Below are positions 1-5,950 of a DNA stretch of 6,654 nt, one piece after another. Source of the stretch: Bacteroidetes bacterium UBA7692 (GTDB taxonomy: Bacteria > Bacteroidota > Bacteroidia > Chitinophagales > LD1); the NCBI GenBank assembly GCA_002482725.1, contig DLGO01000141.1, positions 30,210-36,863 of the forward strand, written 5' to 3'. The translations under genes and the position numbers were made by a program. A model generated the notes under the pieces. It was not told the origin of the DNA. It searched no databases and saw nothing but the letters and a program-made list of their open reading frames with translations. How positions within the stretch are numbered: the first letter of the stretch is position 1; each line of letters starts with the position of its first letter.

Positions 1-48
1 ATGGCTATGGATATGGCTATGGATATGGCTATGGATATGGCAACGGAT
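1..48 (+). repeat. 12-bp tandem repeat encoding Gly-Tyr-Gly-Tyr
   Basis: The unit ATGGCTATGGAT is present in three perfect copies (1-36) and a degenerate fourth (37-48), and the array may continue upstream of the window. In the true reading frame (frame 3) it encodes alternating Gly and Tyr. Because the unit is four codons long, gain or loss of whole units keeps the frame. Confidence 0.85.
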
Positions 49-983
49 ACTACGACAATGGCTACTATGGTGGCGGCTACAACCGCACCAACTACGGACA
101 CAGCGGCCCGCGCAATTCGCGTAGCTCTGCCAATAGTGGTGCCAATACGCCAAGGCCCAACACCAATGGCAAGACTGATGTAACACCGGGCGCAAGGCCT
201 ACACCTGCACCGGGTGTAAACGTAAGGCCAAACCCGAACGCAACACCGGGCAATACAGCGCCGCGCGACAATGGAAACAATACGCCTGTGCCTACAACCA
301 GGCCCGGCACCAATGCAAATACGCGTCCGCTGCCAGCTGGTGCTGCACCACGTGATGTGCCTGCGCCAACACAGACCCGCCCCGGAACAGGCCGCCCTGT
401 AGATGCCACGCCGACACGCGACGTGCCAACACAGGTGAACCCACGGAACAACAGGCCGGTGGATGTAACGCCTGCACCAAATGATGTGCCTGCGCCTACC
501 CGTACCAACAGGCCTGCGCCACAGGCCACTCCTGTAAACAGGGATGTGCCAACGCCGGACAGGACAACACCAACACAACGCCCTGCACCGCAGAGCGCAC
601 CTATAGACAGGTATAACAGGGATGCGCAAACGCGCCCTGCGCCTACCCAGCCTGCACCAAGCGACAGGGATGTGTACAGGAACAACCAGCCTGCGCAGCC
701 AAGGCAAGCACCGGTAGACAGGAACGACAACAACAGCAGGCCACAGCCGCAGGCGCCAAGGAACTACGACCAACCGCGCTCTGCGCCAGAGCCACGCACG
801 GCACCTGCACCAAGGAACTACGAGCAACCAAGGTCTGCACCGGAGCCACGCACGGCACCTGCGCCAAGGAACTATGAGCAGCCGAGGTCTGCGCCAATGC
901 CTTCGCAGTCGAGGCCGGCACCATCCTACAACCCCGGAAACGGTGGCGGTGGCAGGATGTCGGGCGGCAGAAGAGGCGGATAA
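3..983 (+). CDS. Low-complexity Gly/Tyr- then Pro/Arg/Asn-rich protein, 5' end missing
   Basis: I do not recognise a named family. Frame 3 is open from the first bases of the window to the TAA at 981-983 (326 residues), so the gene begins upstream of position 1; an apparent GTG start at 288 is only an internal Val. Visible parts in order are an alternating Gly-Tyr tract (about residues 1-26), an Asn/Ser/Thr linker, a long Pro-rich stretch with recurring DVPxP, RPAPQ and RPVD motifs, two full and one partial copies of an 18-residue repeat starting APRNY (753-896), and a Gly/Arg-rich tail (936-980). No globular domain, Cys or membrane segment is apparent in the visible part, so it is probably intrinsically disordered. 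Many Bacteroidota secreted or surface proteins have such tails, and a role in the envelope is only inference. Whether a signal peptide or folded domain lies upstream cannot be seen. The next gene starts 41 bp downstream on the same strand, so co-transcription is possible. Confidence 0.8.
   Translation, partial: GYGYGYGYGYGYGNGYYDNGYYGGGYNRTNYGHSGPRNSRSSANSGANTPRPNTNGKTDVTPGARPTPAPGVNVRPNPNATPGNTAPRDNGNNTPVPTTRPGTNANTRPLPAGAAPRDVPAPTQTRPGTGRPVDATPTRDVPTQVNPRNNRPVDVTPAPNDVPAPTRTNRPAPQATPVNRDVPTPDRTTPTQRPAPQSAPIDRYNRDAQTRPAPTQPAPSDRDVYRNNQPAQPRQAPVDRNDNNSRPQPQAPRNYDQPRSAPEPRTAPAPRNYEQPRSAPEPRTAPAPRNYEQPRSAPMPSQSRPAPSYNPGNGGGGRMSGGRRGG
753..896 (+). repeat. 54-bp in-frame coding repeat, 2.7 copies
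   Basis: Unit 1 is 753-806, unit 2 is 807-860, and a partial unit 3 of 36 bp is 861-896. Each unit encodes an 18-residue block with the pattern APRNY(D/E)QPRSAPEPRTAP. Units 1 and 2 differ at seven bases, but only one difference changes the protein (Asp to Glu), so the copies are conserved at protein level while the DNA has drifted. Confidence 0.9.
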
Positions 984-1024
984 TAAAAAGCCGCAGGTGG
1001 TATGATTTTTTATAAAAATGAAGC

Positions 1025-2521
1025 ATGAGAAAGTTATTGTTTATAGGCACCTTATTGCTGGCTACGGCAGCCAAGGCGCAGGTATATGATGTGGACGGAC
1101 TGAAGTTTGCGCGGACTACGCCACTCAGCACAGCGCGCAGTATGGGCGTGGCGGGGGCTTTTGGCAGTGTGGGTGCAGACCTGAGCGCTACCGGCTCTAA
1201 CCCCGCAGGTATAGCACTGTACAGGAGCAGTGAGGTAATGTTTGGCCTGGGGGTGCAAAACTCCAGAACCACTACCGACTACCTAGGCAACCGCACTTCT
1301 GGCTCAGCCACTAAGGTAGCAGTACCAGGGGCGGGTGTTGTATTCAACTTTCCTACAAGACCAAAAAAGGCAGGCGGGTTTTCATCGGGCAGCAGCCTGA
1401 AGTCAGTGTCGCTTGCTATTACATTCCAGCAGATAAATAACTTTCGAAGGACGGAAACCTACTCGGGGCTGAACAAAGAAAACACCCTGGCAAATACGTG
1501 GGTGAATGAATTGAACCTTGGCTACCCATTAGATTTCTATAACTACGATGCATCGGTAATGCTGCCGCTACTGGCGGGCAGCGTGGGATTTGACTCTGCC
1601 AGCAATGGCTACGCCACCTACATAAAATCGCCGGTGAACCAAAGCGGTAAAATAACCCAGATGGGCAGCAACAGCGATGTCAACCTGGCGCTGGGCTTTA
1701 ATGTAAACGACAAGGTGTACCTGGGTGTGGATGTGGGCATACCTTTCATCAACTATACGGTAAACAACCTCTATAGCGAATCGGACAACGGGCAGTTGAT
1801 TGACTCTTTCGAATACTTCAACTACCGCCAGCAATACCGCACCAGCGGTGTAGGCGTGAATGGCAAGTTTGGTATTATATTCCGCCCGGCACCATGGTAC
1901 AGGGGCGGTATAGCTATGCACACCCCAACGCGCTACAGCCTGGACGAGCTATATGTACCATCCTACGAAGAAGCTTATGGTGCTTATATCTACTCTGTAG
2001 ACTCCAACATATATGCACCTTTCAAATACACCGTATCCACGCCGATAAAAGGAGTTATCAGCAACAGCTTTTACTTTAAGGAATTCGGCTTCTTTTCGGT
2101 GGATTATGAGTTCCAGAATTTTGGGGCTACCAAATACAAGTTTGCCGGATATGAAGAGACTTCTGACGCTATCAACAAAACGACCAAAAGCAAATACGGG
2201 TTCGGGCATACCGTGCGCGCAGGTGTAGAGGTGGCCTACAAATCGCTAAGGGTACGCGGGGGGTATGCGTACCAGAGCTCACCCTTCAAACAGACCGGCA
2301 GCCTTGGCGGCTACGATGGCAGCAGGCACCAGGCTTCGGCGGGACTTGGCTACAGGGGCAAAAGATTTTTTGCCGACTTTGCATGGCTGGCTACTTTCCA
2401 GAAAGACTACTACGCGCCCTACCTGACAGGTGATGCCAATCAGCCAGCATCCAAGTCGAGCAATATGTACCAGAACTTTGTGTTGACCATTGGTTTCAAA
2501 TTTGGCAGAAAGACGATTTAA
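1025..2521 (+). CDS. OmpP1/FadL-family outer membrane transporter
   Basis: A 498-residue outer-membrane beta-barrel protein of the OmpP1/FadL/TodX type. In Bacteroidota this group is often labelled hemin receptor without direct evidence; characterised relatives take up long-chain fatty acids or aromatic hydrocarbons. A signal peptide is clear: MRK, a hydrophobic stretch, and a likely signal peptidase I cut after AKA at residue 18. The mature N-terminus carries the family's plug region, with a Gly/Ala-rich segment (MGVAGAFGSVGADLSATGSNPA) and an NPA motif at residues 59-61, as in FadL. The rest alternates aromatic and polar residues in the manner of beta-strands and ends in a terminal strand with GFKF. 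ATG 1025 is chosen because the signal peptide follows directly; ATG 1018 is in another frame and soon meets a stop. No Shine-Dalgarno sequence is visible. The gene lies 41 bp after the repeat-protein gene and 54 bp before serC. The substrate cannot be deduced. Confidence 0.85.
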   Translation: MRKLLFIGTLLLATAAKAQVYDVDGLKFARTTPLSTARSMGVAGAFGSVGADLSATGSNPAGIALYRSSEVMFGLGVQNSRTTTDYLGNRTSGSATKVAVPGAGVVFNFPTRPKKAGGFSSGSSLKSVSLAITFQQINNFRRTETYSGLNKENTLANTWVNELNLGYPLDFYNYDASVMLPLLAGSVGFDSASNGYATYIKSPVNQSGKITQMGSNSDVNLALGFNVNDKVYLGVDVGIPFINYTVNNLYSESDNGQLIDSFEYFNYRQQYRTSGVGVNGKFGIIFRPAPWYRGGIAMHTPTRYSLDELYVPSYEEAYGAYIYSVDSNIYAPFKYTVSTPIKGVISNSFYFKEFGFFSVDYEFQNFGATKYKFAGYEETSDAINKTTKSKYGFGHTVRAGVEVAYKSLRVRGGYAYQSSPFKQTGSLGGYDGSRHQASAGLGYRGKRFFADFAWLATFQKDYYAPYLTGDANQPASKSSNMYQNFVLTIGFKFGRKTI

Positions 2522-2546
2522 GCAGCAGCAAGGAGTAATTGTTTTT

Positions 2547-2554
2547 TAGCTTTG
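2547..2554 (+). promoter_or_regulatory. Candidate Bacteroidota -7 promoter element for serC
   Basis: TAGCTTTG is an exact match to the Bacteroidota -7 consensus TAnnTTTG. It lies 21 bp before the serC ATG, which would give a short leader. No good -33 TTTG lies about 19 bp upstream, so the assignment rests on one element. The element covers an in-frame TTG (2552-2554) that would otherwise extend serC. Confidence 0.45.
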
Positions 2555-2575
2555 CCACCCTATCAGCAACTATAC

Positions 2576-3691
2576 ATGAGCAAGCCATATAATTTTTTCA
2601 GCGGTCCGGCAATATTACCGGAAGAGGTAATAGCAAAAGCCGCAGAGTCTATCATCAATTTTGAAGGCACGGGGCTTTCTATCCTGGAGATATCGCACCG
2701 CAGCAAGGAGTTCGTGGCCGTAATGGAAAATGCACGGGCGCTTACCAAAGAGCTGCTGGGATTGGGCAGCGACTATGAGGTGCTGTTCCTGCAAGGAGGC
2801 GCCAGCCTGCAGTTTTGCATGATACCTATGAACCTGCTGGGTGAAGGTGATAGCGCGGCTTATTTTGACACAGGCCATTGGGCACATGAAGCGGAAGAGC
2901 AAGCGAAGTTATTCGGGGATGTTAAGACGATAAGCAGCAGCAAGGCGGATAACTACACGCACATATCAGGCGCAGATAGCTGGCAGGCAGTGGGCAACAG
3001 CAGGTATGCCCATATGACTACCAACAACACCATATATGGTACACAATGGAACCGAGCCAAACTGGAGGAACTGTACAATGCCACTGCCGATACAGTGCTG
3101 GTGGGCGATATGAGCAGCGATATATTCTGCCGGCCTATGGACTTCAGCAAGTTTGGATTGATATATGCCACGGTGCAGAAGAACGTAGGCCCTGCGGGCG
3201 CTACGCTGGTAGCGGTTAAAAAAGATATACTTGGCAAAACAGGCAAAACGCTGCCTGCCATGCTGGACTACCAGACCCATATAAAAAAGGACAGCATGCA
3301 CAATACACCAAGTACCTACGCGGTGTATGTAAGCTACCTGACCCTGCAATGGATAAAGGCGCATGGCCTGCAACAGATAGAGCAGCACAACATAAATAAG
3401 GCACAACTGCTATACGATACCATAGATAACTCAAAGCTATTTAAAGGCACGGCTGCAAAGGCGGATAGGAGCATCATGAATGCCTGTTTTGTGTTCAATG
3501 AAAACAGTAGCACGGAGCAGATAGCAGCGCTAGAAAAGAGGTTCCTGCAATTTGCAGAGGAGCGCAAGCTGTTGGGCATAGCAGGGCACAGGTCGGTGGG
3601 TGGTTTCCGCGCATCTATCTACAACGCCATGCCATTGGCAGGTGTGCAGGCGCTGGCAGATGCCATTACGGATTTCGAGAAAACGGTGTAG
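2576..3691 (+). CDS. serC: Phosphoserine aminotransferase (EC 2.6.1.52)
   Basis: SerC is a cytosolic PLP enzyme of the class V aminotransferase family. It converts 3-phosphohydroxypyruvate and glutamate to phosphoserine and 2-oxoglutarate in serine synthesis; in some bacteria it also acts in the pyridoxal phosphate pathway. Recognisable segments are the N-terminal NFFSGPAILPEEV, ISHRSKEF near residue 40, LFLQGGASLQF, the GDMSSDIFCRP segment with the Asp expected to contact the PLP ring nitrogen, VQKNVGPAG with the Schiff-base Lys at residue 202, and the C-terminal HRSVGGFRASIYNAMP. The length of 371 residues is close to the usual 360. ATG 2576 is chosen because MSKPYNFFSGPA matches the family's N-terminus; an in-frame TTG at 2552 would add eight unrelated residues and overlaps a likely promoter element. 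serA, often next to serC in Bacteroidota, is not within this window. The stop codon is 1 bp from the convergent DUF4286 gene. Confidence 0.96.
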   Translation: MSKPYNFFSGPAILPEEVIAKAAESIINFEGTGLSILEISHRSKEFVAVMENARALTKELLGLGSDYEVLFLQGGASLQFCMIPMNLLGEGDSAAYFDTGHWAHEAEEQAKLFGDVKTISSSKADNYTHISGADSWQAVGNSRYAHMTTNNTIYGTQWNRAKLEELYNATADTVLVGDMSSDIFCRPMDFSKFGLIYATVQKNVGPAGATLVAVKKDILGKTGKTLPAMLDYQTHIKKDSMHNTPSTYAVYVSYLTLQWIKAHGLQQIEQHNINKAQLLYDTIDNSKLFKGTAAKADRSIMNACFVFNENSSTEQIAALEKRFLQFAEERKLLGIAGHRSVGGFRASIYNAMPLAGVQALADAITDFEKTV

Positions 3692-3692
3692 G

Positions 3693-3995
3693 CTATACCT
3701 CGCGCAGTACAGTGCGGAAGGACAGGCACTTGTCCTGGAAGGTGTTCTTCATTTCGGCCTGTAGCTCGCGGTAGTGGATGTTCTGGAATGTAAAATAATC
3801 GCTGATGGAATGGGCGAAGAACTGAACGGCGTAGGTCATGCCATCGCTCTGGTCGTCTTCGAGCACGCGGAACATCTTGTAGTCGTAGAAGCAGCCTGTG
3901 GCAAGGATCTTGAGGCAGTGGTCCTGCTTCATCCATTGCACCCACACATCGTTGATGCTTAAATCTACTTTTATCGTTACGTTGTATACTATCAT
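3693..3995 (-). CDS. DUF4286 family small protein
   Basis: A complete 100-residue protein with the look of the DUF4286 family, which is common in Bacteroidota and has no known function. Family-like features are the start MIVYNVTIKVD, the WVQWMKQDH segment near residues 18-25, LATGCFYDYKMFRVLE in the middle, DGMTYAVQFFA near 51-61, and a C-terminal DKCLSFRTVLREV. The alternation of strands and helices resembles a dimeric alpha-beta barrel, but that is inference. It has no signal peptide or membrane segment and is probably cytosolic. A Shine-Dalgarno-like AAAGG (+ strand 4003-4007) sits 7 bp before the ATG, and a -7 promoter match lies just upstream, so the gene may be transcribed separately from the two-component operon 65 bp upstream. 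It converges with serC with a 1-bp gap. Confidence 0.85.
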   Translation of the reverse strand: MIVYNVTIKVDLSINDVWVQWMKQDHCLKILATGCFYDYKMFRVLEDDQSDGMTYAVQFFAHSISDYFTFQNIHYRELQAEMKNTFQDKCLSFRTVLREV

Positions 3996-4021
3996 AAATA
4001 TGCCTTTACCACCGCTGAAAA

Positions 4022-4038
4022 TGCGCGGCGCAAATGTA
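4022..4038 (-). promoter_or_regulatory. Candidate -7 promoter element and small GC-rich palindrome before the DUF4286 gene
   Basis: On the - strand TACATTTG (4031-4038) matches the Bacteroidota -7 consensus TAnnTTTG exactly and lies 35 bp before the ATG. A TTTTC about 19 bp upstream is a weak -33 candidate. Directly downstream, overlapping the element by two bases, is TGCGC-G-GCGCA (4022-4032) with perfect 5-bp arms where the transcript would start. Such short arms can arise by chance. Confidence 0.45.
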
Positions 4039-4060
4039 AGAAAAGGTATGGTGAAAAGGA

Positions 4061-4750
4061 CTATTGAAAAAGCTTCAGGAAACCTTCTTCGTAGCTGTTG
4101 CCTATAGGGATCCTGGTTTCGCCAATGGCTATCTCTTTGTTCCGCACAGATTTGATGCGACCGAAAGGGATGATAAAGGAGCGGTGTACCCGAACGAAGT
4201 CTTTGGGGGAAAGCTTTTCCAGTATGCCCTTCATGGTCATGCGGACTACCAGGGTCTTCTGGTTTTCTATGTGGATCTTCAGGTAGTCGTCCAGTCCTTC
4301 GATATACAGTATGTCGGGCAGGTTGATCTTAACCAAGGCATTGTCGGCACGAACAAACAGGTACTTATGCTCATCGGCATCGCGCATATTGCGGAACCTG
4401 TGGAACTCGGCGGCCTTCTCTACTGCCTGATTGAAACGCTCCAGGGTAAAGGGCTTCAGCAGGTAATCTACTGCGTTCAGGTTGAAGCCTTCTACGGCAT
4501 ACTCCATGTGTGCTGTGGTAAAGATGACCATAGTGTCCTGCTTGACTGCCTTGTATAGCTCTATACCCGATAAGCCCGGCATATTGATGTCGAGGAACAG
4601 CAGGTCTACCGGAAAGCTCTTGATGTGCTTCAGCGCTTCGTTGGGTTTGCTAAAGGTTTTCTGCAACTGCACAAGATCACTGGAGGCGCAGAAGCTCTCT
4701 ACAATTTGCAGAGCAAGTGGCTCGTCATCTATGGCAATAGCGGTAATCAT
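4061..4750 (-). CDS. LytTR-family response regulator
   Basis: A 229-residue cytosolic DNA-binding regulator of the LytR/AlgR type. The N-terminal receiver domain (about 1-120) shows the acidic pair D8-D9 in AIDDEP, the phospho-acceptor D54 in LFLDINMPGLSG, the T78-T79 switch in VIFTTAH, and K99 in DYLLKPF. The C-terminal LytTR domain (about 129-227) shows KYLFVRADNALVKI, DILYIEGLDDYLKI and FVRVHRSFI, which are standard for this fold. All key residues are present, so it should be active. The ATG overlaps the stop of the upstream kinase gene as ATGA, which indicates translational coupling and partnership with that kinase. No Shine-Dalgarno sequence is seen. LytTR domains usually bind paired direct repeats; no target pair was recognised in this window, so the regulon is unknown. 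Confidence 0.95.
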   Translation of the reverse strand: MITAIAIDDEPLALQIVESFCASSDLVQLQKTFSKPNEALKHIKSFPVDLLFLDINMPGLSGIELYKAVKQDTMVIFTTAHMEYAVEGFNLNAVDYLLKPFTLERFNQAVEKAAEFHRFRNMRDADEHKYLFVRADNALVKINLPDILYIEGLDDYLKIHIENQKTLVVRMTMKGILEKLSPKDFVRVHRSFIIPFGRIKSVRNKEIAIGETRIPIGNSYEEGFLKLFQ

Positions 4751-5799
4751 GTCAGGCTTATTTTAACCAGTACCAGAAAGGTAGTATCGGTTTCTTCTAT
4801 TTGCAGGGAGTACTTGTTTGGGTACATAATGTTCAGGCGGCTTCTGGTATTCTCTAAACCTACACCTGTCTTTTCTACACCCTCTATGGCATGCACCTTG
4901 TTGTTGGCTACGCGCATGTGCAGCTCGTATTTGCCTATAGCTATGGCTATGCTTATGTCGGAGTTTTCTTCGGCATTGACACCATACTTAAAGGCATTTT
5001 CTATAAACGGCATTAGTATCAGTGGTGCTATCTGCTTGCCCATAGTATCGCCCACTATCTCGTACTGTAGGCGTATTGATTTTTCCAGCCGTATCTTTTG
5101 CAGCTCTATGTAGTCGGCTATGTAGTGCATTTCCCGTTCCAGCGGCACATAGTCTGCGCCCAAGTCTGTGAGCACGTAGCGCATCATGCCCGATAGCTTT
5201 ACCACGGCATTGGCTGTCCTGTCAGACTTTACAATGGCAAGCGCATAAATGCTGTTGAGCGTGTTGAACAGGAAGTGCGGGTTTATTTGTGCCTTAAGGT
5301 ATGATAGTTCGGCATCTGACTTGGCTTTTTCGGCCATTTTCAGCCGCTCATTTATCTTGAGGAATAGTGCGAAGAAAAACGCCAGTACAAACAGCACGAA
5401 ATACTCATTGAACTCATGTAGCATATATCCAAAATGTGGTGGTCGTGGCATATCGTTGCTGTGATGCAATCCGGGTGGTGGGGCATGGTGCATATTGCCA
5501 GGTACTATCAGGTGTGGTAAAAAGGCAGCCGTAATAAAGCAGCCAAGGACTATGGAGAAATATATGATATACTGCTTGCGGAAATAGAACTGAGGTAGAA
5601 GGTAATAGAAGTTGAGGTAGAAGAAGCACAGCAGCAGTAAATAGCTCAGGAAGTCGCGCTGAAACCCTGATACTGCCCACATATTGCCTGATGCCGAAAA
5701 AACCGGTGAGGATAATATAGGTAATGCCAAAAAGGTGATGCAGCCTACCAGGTGTATCAGCAGGTTTGGTAATCGTTGTCGCATATCTGTTATTACCAT
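4747..5799 (-). CDS. LytS-like membrane sensor histidine kinase
   Basis: A 350-residue inner-membrane kinase of the His_kinase/HATPase type (YehU/LytS group). Four hydrophobic segments (about 11-30, 46-69, 78-99, 131-149) precede a short coiled linker (150-168), so the N-terminus and kinase core should both be cytoplasmic. The phospho-acceptor is H175 in QINPHFLFNTLNS. The ATP-binding part has an N-box with N268 in PFIENAFKYG and a G-box GVGLENTRSRL at 312-322, all intact. The loop between segments 3 and 4 (residues 100-130), predicted periplasmic, is rich in His, Met and Pro and could bind a metal; this is inference. There is no PAS, GAF or HAMP domain. ATG 5799 is used; Met6 at 5784 is also possible, since TACCTTTA, one mismatch from the -7 consensus, abuts the first ATG. 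It forms an operon with the response regulator (ATGA overlap). The upstream gene on this strand is separated by 140 bp and a terminator. Confidence 0.93.
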   Translation of the reverse strand: MVITDMRQRLPNLLIHLVGCITFLALPILSSPVFSASGNMWAVSGFQRDFLSYLLLLCFFYLNFYYLLPQFYFRKQYIIYFSIVLGCFITAAFLPHLIVPGNMHHAPPPGLHHSNDMPRPPHFGYMLHEFNEYFVLFVLAFFFALFLKINERLKMAEKAKSDAELSYLKAQINPHFLFNTLNSIYALAIVKSDRTANAVVKLSGMMRYVLTDLGADYVPLEREMHYIADYIELQKIRLEKSIRLQYEIVGDTMGKQIAPLILMPFIENAFKYGVNAEENSDISIAIAIGKYELHMRVANNKVHAIEGVEKTGVGLENTRSRLNIMYPNKYSLQIEETDTTFLVLVKISLT

Positions 5800-5881
5800 A
5801 AAGGTAGTAATAAGTTTCCGAGGGAGAACTTAATGCGGTAATCATGCTGAATCTATAGGAGAAAGCGGTTCCTTTAAACCA

Positions 5882-5918
5882 AAAAGGGCCTATGGTATCA
5901 GATTCCATAAGCCCTTTT
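5882..5918 (-). terminator. Intrinsic terminator of the M16 peptidase gene
   Basis: The arms 5882-5895 and 5905-5918 pair over 13 of 14 positions (one C/A mismatch at 5890/5910) around a 9-nt loop. On the - strand the right arm ends in a run of five T. It begins 21 bp after the M16 stop codon and separates that gene from the two-component operon. The arms are A/T-terminated on both sides, so weak activity on the + strand is possible, but no + strand gene ends nearby. Confidence 0.8.
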
Positions 5919-5932
5919 CACTAAGAGTAGTG

Positions 5933-5950
5933 TCGGTTATTAATAACCGA
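5933..5950. repeat. 18-bp perfect palindrome over the M16 stop codon
   Basis: TCGGTTATTAATAACCGA equals its own reverse complement. It covers the last codons (Phe-Gly-Tyr) and the TAA of the M16 gene and lies 14 bp from the terminator hairpin and about 134 bp upstream of the kinase ATG. It could be a protein-binding site, part of the 3'-end RNA structure, or chance. Confidence 0.7.

Noticed and set aside
1..183. + strand frame starting with repeated Met-Ala-Met-Asp
   Set aside because: It reads the 12-bp repeat in the wrong frame; frame 3 is open across the same bases and continues without a stop into the 983 terminus.
92..733. Long - strand open frame (213 residues) opposite the repeat protein, and another at 643-1272
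   Set aside because: Their Gly/Val/Ala/Leu or low-complexity composition follows from the Pro- and Arg-rich codons on the other strand; no motif or plausible start region is seen.
753..896. Possible CRISPR-like repeat array
   Set aside because: The repeats are contiguous without spacers, in frame, and part of a coding region.
984..1024. Promoter before the porin gene
   Set aside because: The TATGATTTTTTA stretch is A/T-rich but does not fit TAnnTTTG, and no -33 element is seen; read-through from the upstream gene is as likely.
4064..4558. + strand open frame opposite the response regulator
   Set aside because: The - strand frame carries a complete receiver and LytTR domain; the opposite frame shows no family features.
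5414..5908. - strand open frame of 164 residues overlapping the kinase N-terminus
   Set aside because: It starts inside the terminator hairpin and overlaps the membrane segments of the kinase in another frame; no motif is seen.
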